DNA of 64,000 nucleotides from Sphingopyxis sp. (GTDB lineage: Bacteria; Pseudomonadota; Alphaproteobacteria; Sphingomonadales; Sphingomonadaceae). The position numbers were made by a program, and so were the translations under genes. Below the pieces are notes generated by a model. That model saw only the letters and a list, made by a program, of their open reading frames with translations, ran no database searches and was not told the origin of the DNA. The first letter of the stretch is position 1. The number at the start of each line of letters is the position of its first letter. The stretch covers positions 1 through 64,000 of the forward strand of contig NZ_JAIBES010000022.1 of NCBI RefSeq assembly GCF_019459305.1, written 5' to 3'. Shown piece after piece: positions 29,238 through 39,571 of the stretch.

Positions 29238-30461
29238 TCAGCGTATACGCAATCCACCCTTCCACATCTCAGTCGCTCGGCCCTGCACGGGCATGCCATC
29301 GAACGGAGTGTTGCCGGCATAGGCGGCCATTCTCTTGGCATCGACCTGCCACGGGGTTCCCTCATCGACCAGGATGAGGTCGGCGTCCTTGCCTAGGGTC
29401 AGGCGCCCGGCATTAAGGCCGAGCAGGCAGGCGGGGGTGGCGGCGAGCAGGTCGAAGAGGCGGCCAGGCGCGATATGGCCGTCGCGCACGAGATTGAGCC
29501 CGAGCGCCAGCAGCGTTTCGGCGCCCGCCATGCCCGGCAACGCCTCGGCAAAGGGCAAGCGCTTGTCCTCGGGGCCGCGCGGGTCGTGGCCCGATGACAG
29601 GACGTCGATCGTCCCGTCGGCAACGGCGGCGAGGCACGCCTGACGATCATCCTCGCTGCGCAGCGGCGGGGACAGGCGCGCGAAGGTGCGAAAATCGCCG
29701 ATCGCGGTGTCGGAGAGGAACAGATGCGCGGGGGTGATGCCGCAGAGGACGGGCAGCCCCTTCGCCTTCGCGGCGCGGATCAGATCGAGGCCGCGGGCGG
29801 TGGTGACCTGCCGGAAATGAACCGGGGCGCCGGTTTCTTCGACGAGGGCGAGATCGCGCGCGATCGCGATCGCTTCGGCGATGGCGGGGGCCGAGGCGAG
29901 GCCGAGGCGGGTCGCCATTTCACCATCGGTCGCGACCGCGCCGGCGGTAAGACCTTCATCCTCGGCGTGGATGATCGTGACGAGGCCGAGCGACGCGGCA
30001 TAAGCGAGGATGCGGCGCATCACGCCGCTGTCGGCGATGCGGCTGCGGCCGGTAGCGATGGCGCGGGCGCCCGCGCTTTTCATCAGGCCGATTTCGGCGA
30101 GCTCCTTGCCCGCGAGGCCTTTGGTCGCAGCGGCGAGCGGATGAACCCACAGGTCGGGTTTGCCGCCCTTGGCGGCGCGCTCGACAAGGCCGGGGTCGTC
30201 GAGCGGCCCGGCGTCGGGCATCAGCGCGGCGCGAGTGATGCCGCCGAAATGAAAGGCGGGTTTGTCGGTCGCAAACACGCCAAGGTCGATGATGCCGGGG
30301 GCGAGCCATTGGCCTTTCGCGTCGACGGTCTCGGCGCCCGCGGGAATGTCGACCGGATCGATCGCGGCGATGCGGCCATCGACCACGAGCAGGCTGCCCG
30401 GGCGCGGCGTGTCGCCGTCGATCAGCTGCGCGTTTGTGATTAGGAGCGGTTTCAGTTCCAT
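29238..30461 (-). CDS. Dihydroorotase-like protein, probably catalytically inactive (PyrC'/PyrX type)
   Basis: DHOase fold but [10 protein letters not shown] in place of DxHx[10 protein letters not shown] in place of HVSTARG; overlaps pyrB. Confidence 0.75.
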   Translation of the reverse strand: MELKPLLITNAQLIDGDTPRPGSLLVVDGRIAAIDPVDIPAGAETVDAKGQWLAPGIIDLGVFATDKPAFHFGGITRAALMPDAGPLDDPGLVERAAKGGKPDLWVHPLAAATKGLAGKELAEIGLMKSAGARAIATGRSRIADSGVMRRILAYAASLGLVTIIHAEDEGLTAGAVATDGEMATRLGLASAPAIAEAIAIARDLALVEETGAPVHFRQVTTARGLDLIRAAKAKGLPVLCGITPAHLFLSDTAIGDFRTFARLSPPLRSEDDRQACLAAVADGTIDVLSSGHDPRGPEDKRLPFAEALPGMAGAETLLALGLNLVRDGHIAPGRLFDLLAATPACLLGLNAGRLTLGKDADLILVDEGTPWQVDAKRMAAYAGNTPFDGMPVQGRATEMWKGGLRIR

Positions 30462-31447
30462 CCCGCGACCCCTCGCTGGCGGCGCGTCAATATGTCGAGG
30501 CACGCCATGCGGACCGCGACCCCCATTTCGACCTGCTCGGTGATTGTCGAGCGGGTGGGGTGGTCAGCGACGCTGCTGTCGATTTCGACCCCGCGGTTCA
30601 TCGGGCCGGGGTGCATGATGATCGCGTCGGGCTTGGCTTTTTCGAGGCGTTTGGGGGTCAGGCCGTAGAGCGCGTGATATTCGCGCGCGCTGGGCAGATA
30701 AGCGCCGTCCATGCGCTCGTTCTGGAGGCGAAGCATCATCACGACGTCGGCGTCCTTCAGACCTTCGTCCATGTCGGTGAAGGTCGTCACATGCATGCGG
30801 TCGATCGCTGGCGGCGTGAGCGTCGGCGGCGCGACGATGCGCACTTCGTTCCCGAGCAAGGTGAGCGCGAGGATGTTCGAGCGCGCGACGCGGCTGTGGA
30901 GGACGTCGCCGCAGATGGCGATAGTGAGGCCTTCGACACGGCCGAGGCGGCGGCGGATGGTGAGCGCGTCGAGCAAAGCTTGCGTCGGATGTTCGTGACG
31001 GCCGTCACCCGCGTTGAGCACGGGGCAGTCGACTTTGTCGGCGATGAGTTGCACCGCGCCCGAGCTGCCGTGGCGGATTACCATCGCGTCGGCGCGCATC
31101 GCGTTGAGCGTCATCGCGGTGTCGATCAGCGTCTCGCCCTTCTTCACGCTCGATTGCGCCGCGTGCATGTTGACGACGTCGGCGCCGAGGCGTTTTCCGG
31201 CGATTTCGAAAGATAGCAAGGTGCGCGTCGAATTTTCGAAAAAGGCGTTGATGATGGTGAGCCCGGCGAGCCGGTCGTCATGCTTGGCGGCGCCGCTGCG
31301 GTTGAGGTCGACCCACTCCTCGGCGGCGTCGAGAACATAGCTGATCTCCCACGGGGTCAACTGGGCGATGCCGATCAGGTGGCGATGGCGAAAGGCATCG
31401 CCGCCGGGCGGATAGTCGCTGGCGGGTCGGGTTGTTGATGTTGTCAT
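30452..31447 (-). CDS. pyrB: Aspartate carbamoyltransferase catalytic subunit
   Basis: [51 protein letters not shown]. Confidence 0.96.
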   Translation of the reverse strand: MTTSTTRPASDYPPGGDAFRHRHLIGIAQLTPWEISYVLDAAEEWVDLNRSGAAKHDDRLAGLTIINAFFENSTRTLLSFEIAGKRLGADVVNMHAAQSSVKKGETLIDTAMTLNAMRADAMVIRHGSSGAVQLIADKVDCPVLNAGDGRHEHPTQALLDALTIRRRLGRVEGLTIAICGDVLHSRVARSNILALTLLGNEVRIVAPPTLTPPAIDRMHVTTFTDMDEGLKDADVVMMLRLQNERMDGAYLPSAREYHALYGLTPKRLEKAKPDAIIMHPGPMNRGVEIDSSVADHPTRSTITEQVEMGVAVRMACLDILTRRQRGVAGWN

Positions 31448-31460
31448 TAAAGGGGAGCGT

Positions 31461-31787
31461 TTAGGCAGGACGAGGCAAATACGCAAGCGCCGCGGCGATC
31501 AGCGGTCCCAGCAATCCGAGCACCCAAAGCGCGAGCAGGATCAGTTCGAGGACAAGCAGCGTCATCATCTGCGTCGCGAAAGGCTGTTTGCGCGTCTTGT
31601 GCCGAACGAGCCGTGAAGCCGCAAAGGTGCCGATTGCGCCGCCGAGAAAAGCCCATTGCAGCAGGGCTGCCTCGCTGATCCGCCGCGCGCCCGCTGCGGC
31701 GCGATGTTTGTCGTTTATCATCAGGGCGAAGGCGATGACATTGGCGGCGATCAGCCAGTAGAGGATATATTCGGTGACACGGTCCAT
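31461..31787 (-). CDS. DUF1294 membrane protein
   Basis: [46 protein letters not shown]. Confidence 0.85.
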   Translation of the reverse strand: MDRVTEYILYWLIAANVIAFALMINDKHRAAAGARRISEAALLQWAFLGGAIGTFAASRLVRHKTRKQPFATQMMTLLVLELILLALWVLGLLGPLIAAALAYLPRPA

Positions 31788-31789
31788 GA

Positions 31790-32248
31790 TTAGCGCGTCA
31801 TCGCATCAATCGCGCCTTGCAGGATGAAGGCCGCGGCGGCGCTATCGATCCGTTCGGCGCGTTTGGCGCGGCTGACGTCGGCGGCGATCATCGCGCGCTC
31901 GACCGCGGCGGTCGACCAGCGTTCGTCCCAGAGCAGGATGGGGAGGTCAAGCGGCAGGAGGTTGCGGGCGAAGGCGCGGGTGCTTTGGGTGCGCGGGCTG
32001 TCGGTGCCGTCCATGTTGAGGGGGAGGCCGACAACGAGACCGACGATCGCGTGGGCGGTGAGGACCGCTTTGAGCGATGCGAGGTCGGCGGCGAATTTCT
32101 TGCGGATGATCGTCTTGTCGGGGGTCGCGAAGCTCCAGTTCATATCGCAGGTCGCGACGCCGATGGTCTTGGTGCCGACGTCGAGACCCGCGAGGCGGCC
32201 GCCGGTCGGGAAATGGGCGGCGAAGTCGGGGGTGGCGGTGGTGATCAT
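31790..32248 (-). CDS. ruvX: Holliday junction resolvase-like RuvX/YqgF
   Basis: [57 protein letters not shown]. Confidence 0.93.
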   Translation of the reverse strand: MITTATPDFAAHFPTGGRLAGLDVGTKTIGVATCDMNWSFATPDKTIIRKKFAADLASLKAVLTAHAIVGLVVGLPLNMDGTDSPRTQSTRAFARNLLPLDLPILLWDERWSTAAVERAMIAADVSRAKRAERIDSAAAAFILQGAIDAMTR

Positions 32249-32274
32249 CGGACTGCCTCTAATTCCAAAACCTG

Positions 32275-32380
32275 GTCATTGCGAGCGGATCGGGCCGAAG
32301 GCGGCCGCATGCCAACCAATCCAGAGCGGTTTGCGCAGGCTCCGGATTGCCGCGTCGCTACGCTCCTCGCAATGACGAGC
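32275..32380. repeat. REP-like repeat, family A
   Basis: TCATTGCGAGCG...GGATTGCCGCGTCGCTACGCTCCTCGCAATGACGA. Confidence 0.75.
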
Positions 32381-32391
32381 TCAGGATTTTG

Positions 32392-33663
32392 CTACCGGTG
32401 CGGGGGCGCAATCGGCAGTGGCACCGCCGCGGGCGGTACCGGCGACGGATTGCCCCCGAAGGTCGCCAATCGCCGCAAAGCATCGGCGCGGACGTTCGCC
32501 CAGAACAGGGTGATGTCATACACATGATAATTGTTGCCCGGCAGCACATAACCCGCGACGACGTAATTCTTGGCGACGTCGGCATCGCCGATCATCAGCA
32601 GGCCGCGCGTGTCGTCGCATTTGGCGCCGATCTTGCCCGCGATCAGCGACCCGCTCTTGAAGCCCTCGGTGGGTTTGAGCGTGCCGAGATTGGCCTCGGG
32701 CGCCGCTGCGGCATCGGGGGTGCCGGTGAGCGGGTTGGTACACAGCATCCGCGTGTCGGCGCGCGGTCGGCCGTCGAAGCCGATCGTGCCATCATAGGCG
32801 CTCGTCACCATTGCGGGGTCGGCGGGGTCGGCAAAGGTCGCCCAGCCGAGGATGCAGCCCTTTTGATCAGCGGTCTGGCACGCGGGCAGGCCGAGCGCCG
32901 CCATGTCGGTGTCGAGGCTGATCGGCCAGCCGATGACATAGGCGGCGACGATCCGCTTCGCGAGCGGGGTTCCTGCGATCTTGTTTTTCAGCAGGGTGGT
33001 GAGATGAAGCGCGCCCTGGCTGTGGCCGGCGAGGATGATCGGTTTGTTTTTGGGCTGGGCGGCGACAAAGGCGTCGAAGGCTTCCTCGACATCGCGGTAA
33101 GCGGCGTCGATCGCTTTGCCCGCGGTCACGCGGTCTTCGGCGAGGAAGGCGCCGAGCGTCGCCTGACGGTAGCGCGGCGCCCAGATGTCACCCGCGTCGG
33201 CAAAGGCGCTCGCCATGCCCTGCACGAACAGATTAGCGCGGTGATCCGAATCGCGGTCGGCGAGCGGCGCGTTCCAGCTGGAGCGGCTGTAATAGCTGGT
33301 GGGGTGAACGAAAAAGACCGCGGCGTCGCCCTTTGGTGCCGGCGGCGCGGTGGTTTCGGTGGCACCCGCGGACGGAATCAGCTGGTCGCGCGACTGCGCT
33401 TCGGCGCTGTCGGGCGTCGATCCTTCGGAGGCGGGGCGCCAGGCCGACGGGTCACCATCAATGCCGGGACGCGCGAACCACATTTTGGGATCGTCATAGG
33501 CGTTGGGCGCAACCGCGACCTGCTGCTTGAACTCGGCGCTCGGCACAAAGGCGGTGCGCGCGACCCAGCCGGGAAAGAGCTGGTACACAACCCCGGCGGC
33601 GAGGATCAGCAAGATGATCGCGGCAATGACGTATAGAAATTTGCGGGCCAATGGGGGCTCCAT
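32392..33663 (-). CDS. DUF3089 domain-containing protein (alpha/beta-hydrolase-like)
   Basis: N-terminal TM; VFFVHPTSYYSRSSWNAP; KPIILAGHSQGALHLTTLL. Confidence 0.85.
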   Translation of the reverse strand: MEPPLARKFLYVIAAIILLILAAGVVYQLFPGWVARTAFVPSAEFKQQVAVAPNAYDDPKMWFARPGIDGDPSAWRPASEGSTPDSAEAQSRDQLIPSAGATETTAPPAPKGDAAVFFVHPTSYYSRSSWNAPLADRDSDHRANLFVQGMASAFADAGDIWAPRYRQATLGAFLAEDRVTAGKAIDAAYRDVEEAFDAFVAAQPKNKPIILAGHSQGALHLTTLLKNKIAGTPLAKRIVAAYVIGWPISLDTDMAALGLPACQTADQKGCILGWATFADPADPAMVTSAYDGTIGFDGRPRADTRMLCTNPLTGTPDAAAAPEANLGTLKPTEGFKSGSLIAGKIGAKCDDTRGLLMIGDADVAKNYVVAGYVLPGNNYHVYDITLFWANVRADALRRLATFGGNPSPVPPAAVPLPIAPPHR

Positions 33664-33737
33664 GGGGGAGAGAAGGGAGACGGGCTGGTGCGCTGTTTGG
33701 CTTGCGCTGGCCAGCGAAACAAGCCCAGATGTGGGGT

Positions 33738-35501
33738 ATGACAGACGCGCCCGCAACCGGCACAGCCGCCGATTCGCCCCGAGTTTCCGCACGCCTTGAC
33801 GATAACGACCCGCCATGGCCGCTGCGACCGTGGATCATGGCGGCGATTTGCGCCGCGGCGGGGCTCGCGTTCCACGCGCTGGTCGATCATCCCTACCAAG
33901 ACGCGCTGGCGCAATGGCGCAGCGCGCTGGCGACCGCGGTGGCGGTGGCAGCGGTGGTGTTCGTTCTCGGCGTCGAGTTGCGCCGCTGGCACTGGGCGCT
34001 GGGTTTCGCGCTGCTCTGGGGCATCGTGCTGGGGCTGATCGCGTGGCAGACGGCGGCGTATAATCTGCAGGGCAGCCCGATCGAATGGTCGTTCTGGTCG
34101 GGGATGCTCGCGGTGCTCGTCGCGACGCCCTTGTTCCAGACGCGGCGCGATGTCGCGCCCGACTGGCGTTTCTGGAAGTTGTGGGCGATGCCCTATGATC
34201 GGCTGCACAGCCATGCGTGGACCGATGCGGTGATCGGCGCGGCGAGCCTGGCGTTCGTCGGCATCGCGTTCCTGCTGACCTTCCTGATTTCGGAAATGTT
34301 CCACCTGATCGGGATCGACCTGATCCGCGACCTGCTGAACGACGAATGGTTCGGCTGGATGCTCGCGGGGGCGGCGTTCGGCGGCGCGGTCGGGTTGCTG
34401 CGCGAGCGCGACAAGTTGGTTTCGACGCTGCAGCGGCTGGTGATGGTTGTGCTGGCGGTGCTGGCGCCGGTGCTGGCGGCGGCGCTGGTGATTTTCCTGT
34501 TGTCGCTGGCGGGGACGGGGCTGGCGAAGCTGTGGGCGTCGGGCTTTTCGACGGCGGCGCTGATGCTGGCGGCGGCGGCATTCGCGGTGCTGCTCGCCAA
34601 TGCGGTGATCGGCAATGGCACCGACGACCCCGCGACGAATCCGCTGCTGCGCTGGGCGGCGCCGGTGCTGGCGGTGGCGGTGCTGCCGCTGGCGGGGGTC
34701 GCCTTTTATTCGATGCAGCTGCGGATCGGCCAATATGGCTGGACACCCGAGCGCATCTGGGGGTTGATCGCGACGCTGATAGCCTTGGCCTATGGCGCGA
34801 TCGGCCTTTGGGCGGTGGGGAAGGGGCGGCGCGAATTCGACGATGTGCTGCGCCCGTTGCAGCAGAAGCTGGCGATCGGCGTGGCGTTGCTGGCGCTGTT
34901 CCTGGCGTTGCCGATCCTCGATTTCGGGGCGATTTCGACGCGCGACCAGATGGCACGGCTGACGTCGGGGACGACGAAGGTCGAACAACTCGACTGGGCG
35001 GCGATGGCCTATGATTTCGGGCCGAGCGGGCGCGCGGCGCTCAAGGAGCTGACGAGGTCACCGCAGAAGGAGCGCGCCGACGCGGCCAAAGCAGCGCTGG
35101 CGGCGAAGAATCGCTGGGATCTGACCGGGCCGAAGGGGCCGGTGTTGCTCAAGCCGCTTGCCGAGCGGCTCCGCGTTATCCCTGCCGAGCGTGCGCTGCC
35201 CGCCGAGGCGATGGAGCGCATCGCCGGAGCCTATATGTGCAGCCGCGCCAAGGCATGCGTCGCGGTGTGGCTGGCGGATGACCGGATCGGGGTGCTGGGG
35301 CAGAATGAGCCGGGCGAGCCGGTGAACTTTGATTTTGTGACGCTGAACAAGGATGGGCGCTGGGTGCAGGGAGAATTCAGCCGCGACGCACGCCCGACGC
35401 GGCCCAAGGTCGATCTGTCGAAAGCGACGGTGACGGTCGAGACGATCGAGCAGCGGCGGATTTTGGTGGATGGCGTGCCGGAGTCGGGGGCGTTCGAATG
35501 A
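33738..35501 (+). CDS. DUF4153 domain-containing multi-TM protein
   Basis: Multiple hydrophobic segments; start trimmed to MTDAPATGTAADSPRV. Confidence 0.75.
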   Translation: MTDAPATGTAADSPRVSARLDDNDPPWPLRPWIMAAICAAAGLAFHALVDHPYQDALAQWRSALATAVAVAAVVFVLGVELRRWHWALGFALLWGIVLGLIAWQTAAYNLQGSPIEWSFWSGMLAVLVATPLFQTRRDVAPDWRFWKLWAMPYDRLHSHAWTDAVIGAASLAFVGIAFLLTFLISEMFHLIGIDLIRDLLNDEWFGWMLAGAAFGGAVGLLRERDKLVSTLQRLVMVVLAVLAPVLAAALVIFLLSLAGTGLAKLWASGFSTAALMLAAAAFAVLLANAVIGNGTDDPATNPLLRWAAPVLAVAVLPLAGVAFYSMQLRIGQYGWTPERIWGLIATLIALAYGAIGLWAVGKGRREFDDVLRPLQQKLAIGVALLALFLALPILDFGAISTRDQMARLTSGTTKVEQLDWAAMAYDFGPSGRAALKELTRSPQKERADAAKAALAAKNRWDLTGPKGPVLLKPLAERLRVIPAERALPAEAMERIAGAYMCSRAKACVAVWLADDRIGVLGQNEPGEPVNFDFVTLNKDGRWVQGEFSRDARPTRPKVDLSKATVTVETIEQRRILVDGVPESGAFE

Positions 35502-35505
35502 TTTG

Positions 35506-35678
35506 ATCCTCCGCGTCGCGTTGCGCGGGGGAGGTGGCAGTCCGAAGGATTTATGGAGGGGCGCTGGCGTGACGCCGCCGCCCCTCCACCAGCGCCTACG
35601 GCGGCGGTCCCGCTGGCGCTGCAACGCCGTCTGCGGACCCCATGACTTCGTCACAGGGAGGATAGAGAAGGTTGAAGC
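35506..35678. repeat. Interspersed palindromic repeat, family C
   Basis: GATCCTCCGCGTCGCGTTGCGCGGGGGAGGTGGCAGTCCGAAGGATTTATGGAGGGGCGC...GCCCCTCCACCA...CATGACTTCGTCACAGGGAGGAT. Confidence 0.65.
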
Positions 35679-35729
35679 GATCCCGCGGTAATGCTAGCGG
35701 CGCGGCTTCCCCGCAAAGGCAGGACCCCA

Positions 35730-36032
35730 ATGACAATCGATCAGGCAACGGTCAGGAAAATAGCGTCGCTGGCGCGCATCGCGATCAGCGATGCCGAAGC
35801 CGCCGCGATGGAAGGCGAACTCAACGGTATTTTGGGCTGGGTCGAACAACTCGGCGAGGTCGATGTGACCGGGGTCGAGCCGATGACCGCGGTGATTCCG
35901 AACACGCTGCGGCTGCGCGACGATGTGATCGACGCCGACCCGCTGACCGGCGGCAACCGCCGCGACGATGTGCTGGCGAACGCGCCGGCGGCGATGCACG
36001 GCTTTTTCGGCGTGCCGAAGGTGATCGAATAA
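35730..36032 (+). CDS. gatC: Asp-tRNA(Asn)/Glu-tRNA(Gln) amidotransferase subunit GatC
   Basis: [41 protein letters not shown]. Confidence 0.95.
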   Translation: MTIDQATVRKIASLARIAISDAEAAAMEGELNGILGWVEQLGEVDVTGVEPMTAVIPNTLRLRDDVIDADPLTGGNRRDDVLANAPAAMHGFFGVPKVIE

Positions 36033-37531
36033 TGACCGAGCTGACCAACCTGACCGTCGCGCAGATCCGCGACGGGCACCGCGCGGGCGATTTTTCCGCG
36101 GTCGAAGTGGCGGAGGCGTTCAGTGCCAATGTCGCAGGGGCGAAGGCGCTCAATGCGTTTATCGTCGAGACACCCGAGCATGCTCTTGAAGCCGCGAAGC
36201 AGGCTGATGCCGACCGCGCGGCGGGGACGCTCAAGCCGCTGTCGGGCGTACCGATCGGGATGAAGGATCTGTTCTGCACCAATGGCGTCCAGACGACGGC
36301 TGCGAGCCATATGCTGGAGGGTTTCATCCCGCGCTATGAATCGACCGTCAGCCAGAAATTGTGGGACGCGGGCGCGGGGATGCTGGGCAAGCTGAACCTC
36401 GACCAGTTCGCAATGGGGTCGTCGAACGAGACGAGCTATTTCGGCAATGTGATCTCGCCGTGGCGGCGCAAGGATGGCGGCAATGCCGCGCTCGCGCCGG
36501 GTGGTTCGTCGGGTGGGTCGTCGACCGCGATCGCGGCGCGGCTCTGCCCCGCGGCAACCGGCACCGATACCGGCGGCTCGATCCGCCAGCCCGCGGCGTT
36601 CACGGGCATTTCGGGGATCAAGCCCACCTATGGCCGCTGCTCGCGCTGGGGCATCGTGGCGTTCGCGAGCTCGCTCGATCAGGCGGGACCGATGGCGCGC
36701 GATGTGCGCGACTGTGCGATCATGCTCGAAAATATGGCGGGCTTCGATGCGAAGGATGCGACAAGCCTGAATCTGCCGGTGCCCAATTGGGAAGCGGCTT
36801 TATCGAGCGATCTCAAGGGCAAGACGGTTGGGATTCCCAAGGAATATCGGCTGGAGGGCATCGACCCCGACATCGACGCGATGTGGGAAGCGGGGATCGC
36901 GATGCTGAAGGATGCGGGCGCCGCGGTTGTCGAAATCAGCCTGCCGCACACCAAATATGCGCTGCCGGCCTATTACATCATCGCGCCCGCGGAGGCGTCG
37001 TCGAACCTCGCGCGCTATGACGGCGTGCGTTATGGTTTGCGCGACCTGCCCGCCAAGGACTCCTCTGGGGGGGGCGCGGGGTTGCAGGACATGTATGCCG
37101 CGACGCGCGCCGAAGGATTTGGGCCTGAGGTCAAGCGCCGTATCATGATCGGCACCTATGTGCTGTCGGCGGGCTTTTACGATGCCTATTACACGCAGGC
37201 GCAGAAAGTACGGACGCTGATCGCGCGCGATTTCGAACAGGCTTTTGGTTCGTGCGATGTGATCCTTGCGCCGACCGCGCCGTCGGCGGCGTTCGGGCTG
37301 GGCGAGAAGATGGCCGATCCGCTGGCGATGTATCTTAACGACGTGTTCGCAGTTCCCGCGAGCCTTGCCGGGCTGCCCGCAATGTCGGTCCCCGCGGCGC
37401 TCAACCGCGAAGGGCTGCCGCTGGGCTTGCAGATCATCGGCAAGGCATTTGACGAGCAGAGCGTGCTGAACGCCGGGTTGGCACTTGAAGAGCGGTCGGG
37501 CTTCACGGCGCGCGCAGAGAAGTGGTGGTAA
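36032..37531 (+). CDS. gatA: Asp-tRNA(Asn)/Glu-tRNA(Gln) amidotransferase subunit GatA
   Basis: Amidase signature [38 protein letters not shown]. Confidence 0.97.
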   Translation: MTELTNLTVAQIRDGHRAGDFSAVEVAEAFSANVAGAKALNAFIVETPEHALEAAKQADADRAAGTLKPLSGVPIGMKDLFCTNGVQTTAASHMLEGFIPRYESTVSQKLWDAGAGMLGKLNLDQFAMGSSNETSYFGNVISPWRRKDGGNAALAPGGSSGGSSTAIAARLCPAATGTDTGGSIRQPAAFTGISGIKPTYGRCSRWGIVAFASSLDQAGPMARDVRDCAIMLENMAGFDAKDATSLNLPVPNWEAALSSDLKGKTVGIPKEYRLEGIDPDIDAMWEAGIAMLKDAGAAVVEISLPHTKYALPAYYIIAPAEASSNLARYDGVRYGLRDLPAKDSSGGGAGLQDMYAATRAEGFGPEVKRRIMIGTYVLSAGFYDAYYTQAQKVRTLIARDFEQAFGSCDVILAPTAPSAAFGLGEKMADPLAMYLNDVFAVPASLAGLPAMSVPAALNREGLPLGLQIIGKAFDEQSVLNAGLALEERSGFTARAEKWW

Positions 37532-37532
37532 G

Positions 37533-38999
37533 ATGAGCGATTATCGCATCAAGGGCGAAACCGGTGAGTGGGAGGTCGTGATCGGCCTTGAGGTCCACGC
37601 CCAGATCACCACTAACGCTAAGCTGTTTTCGGGCGCCGCGACGGCGTTCGGGGCGGAGCCAAATACGCAGGTGAGCCTCGTGGACGCGGCCATGCCGGGG
37701 ATGCTGCCGGTTCCGAACCGCGAGTGCATCCGCCAGGCGGTGCGCACGGGCATGGCGATCGAGGCGCAGATCAATCGCTGGTCGCGGTTCGACCGCAAGA
37801 ATTATTTCTATGCCGACCTGCCGCAGGGTTATCAGATTTCGCAGCTTTATCATCCGCTTGTCGGCGAAGGCTCGATCACCGTCGAGGCGGACGAGAAGGC
37901 GGGCATTCCCGAAGCGAAGGTGATCGGGGTCGAGCGGATCCATGTCGAGCAGGACGCCGGGAAGCTGATGCACGACCAGCATCCGACGATGTCTTACGTC
38001 GATTTGAACCGCAGCGGCGTCGCATTGATGGAGATCGTGTCGAAGCCCGACATGCGCTCGCCGGCTGAGGCCGGGGCCTATGTCCGCAAATTGCGCGCGA
38101 TCCTGCGCTATGTCGGCTCGTGCGACGGCAATATGGAAGAAGGGTCGATGCGCGCCGACGTTAATGTCAGCGTGCGGAGGCCCGGCGACGAATTCGGGAC
38201 GCGCACCGAGACGAAGAATGTCAATTCGGTGCGCTTCGTCATGGCGGTGATCGAAGGCGAGGCAAAGCGTCAGGTCGAACTGATCGAAAGCGGCGGCACC
38301 GTGGTGCAGGAAACGCGGCTCTACGATCCCGACCGCAATGAGACGCGCTCGATGCGGTCGAAGGAAGATGCGCATGATTATCGCTACTTCCCCGATCCCG
38401 ACCTGCTGCCGCTCGAACTGGATGACGAATTTCTGGTCGAATGTCGCGAAAGCCTGCCCGAACTGCCCGATGCCAAGCGTGACCGTTATCTGGCGCTGGG
38501 GATTTCGCCGTATAACGCCGATGTTCTGACCGCCGAGGTTGAGGCAGCGCGCTGGTTCGACACGTTGCTCGATGCGGGCGCCAAGCCGGTTGCGGCGGCG
38601 AACTGGGTGACGAGCGAGTTGTTCGGCGCGCTCAATCGCATGGGCCGCGACCTGACCGATTCGCCGGTATCGCCGCAGCAGGCCGCCGAATTGCTTGGGC
38701 TGGTTGCCGACGGCACGATTTCGGGCACGATTGCGAAGCAGGTGTTCGAAAAGATGCTCGAAAGCGGCGACGGCGCTGCCGAAATCGTCGAGCGCGACGG
38801 GCTGAAGCAGACGAGCGACACCGGCGCGATCGAGGCGGAGATTGCCAAGATCCTGACCGCCAACGCCGACAAGGTCGAGCAGTATAAAGGCGGCAAGGAA
38901 GCGCTGTTCGGCTTCTTCGTCGGCCAGACGATGAAGGCGATGCAGGGCAAGGCGAACCCGCAGGTGGTCAACGAGCTGCTGAAGAAGGCGCTCGGCTGA
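37533..38999 (+). CDS. gatB: Asp-tRNA(Asn)/Glu-tRNA(Gln) amidotransferase subunit GatB
   Basis: [50 protein letters not shown]. Confidence 0.97.
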   Translation: MSDYRIKGETGEWEVVIGLEVHAQITTNAKLFSGAATAFGAEPNTQVSLVDAAMPGMLPVPNRECIRQAVRTGMAIEAQINRWSRFDRKNYFYADLPQGYQISQLYHPLVGEGSITVEADEKAGIPEAKVIGVERIHVEQDAGKLMHDQHPTMSYVDLNRSGVALMEIVSKPDMRSPAEAGAYVRKLRAILRYVGSCDGNMEEGSMRADVNVSVRRPGDEFGTRTETKNVNSVRFVMAVIEGEAKRQVELIESGGTVVQETRLYDPDRNETRSMRSKEDAHDYRYFPDPDLLPLELDDEFLVECRESLPELPDAKRDRYLALGISPYNADVLTAEVEAARWFDTLLDAGAKPVAAANWVTSELFGALNRMGRDLTDSPVSPQQAAELLGLVADGTISGTIAKQVFEKMLESGDGAAEIVERDGLKQTSDTGAIEAEIAKILTANADKVEQYKGGKEALFGFFVGQTMKAMQGKANPQVVNELLKKALG

Positions 39000-39089
39000 T
39001 CCTCCTTTGTGATCGAGTTCCCAGTCAATTCAGTGGCTTCGGTGTCATTGGTGGCTAAACCCATGCCGGTATGATGCGAAGAATGAATG

Positions 39090-39564
39090 ATGATGAAGCG
39101 GATGATGGTTGCGGTTGGCGGTGCGCTGATGCTGGCGGGGCGGCACTGCGAGCGCCGCGCCCGCGGTGAACGACGGCTATGACTGGACGATGCGGATCAA
39201 CGAAGACCGGGTGTCGGACGCGATCCTCGCCTATGAAGTCGATGGCACTGACGACCAGCCGCTGAATTTTCGCTGCGAGCAGGGCGGCAATCGCATCTTT
39301 GCGGGGATTTCGGGCGCCTTCCCGGATTTGACCGCGGTCGAACTGGCGTCGGGTGATGCAAAGCTGCGCGTCACCGGCACGACCGAAATCGACGGAATGC
39401 CGTTTTTCCAGTCGCAGAGAATTGCGGGCGGATTGCCGCTGATCCACGCCTTTGCGGCGAACGGCTGGCTGCGGATGACCGCTAAAGGCCGCGCGATCGA
39501 CATGGCGGCAACGGTGACCGGCAAACAGGCGATCGCACGCTTCGTGGCATTCTGTACCGGGTAG
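39090..39564 (+). pseudogene. Small secreted hypothetical protein with frameshift in signal peptide
   Basis: MMKRMMVAVGGALMLAG (frame from 39090) then GGTASAAPAVNDGYDWTMRINEDRVSDAILAYEV... in the next frame; removing one G restores a full signal peptide. Confidence 0.55.
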
Positions 39565-39571
39565 CGAGGGC

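Noticed and set aside
32347-33636. 429-aa plus-strand ORF
   Set aside because: Antisense to the DUF3089 gene and begins in a REP element.
33606-34988. 460-aa minus-strand Arg/Gln/His-rich ORF
   Set aside because: Antisense to the DUF4153 gene; repetitive charged composition is a codon-shadow artefact.
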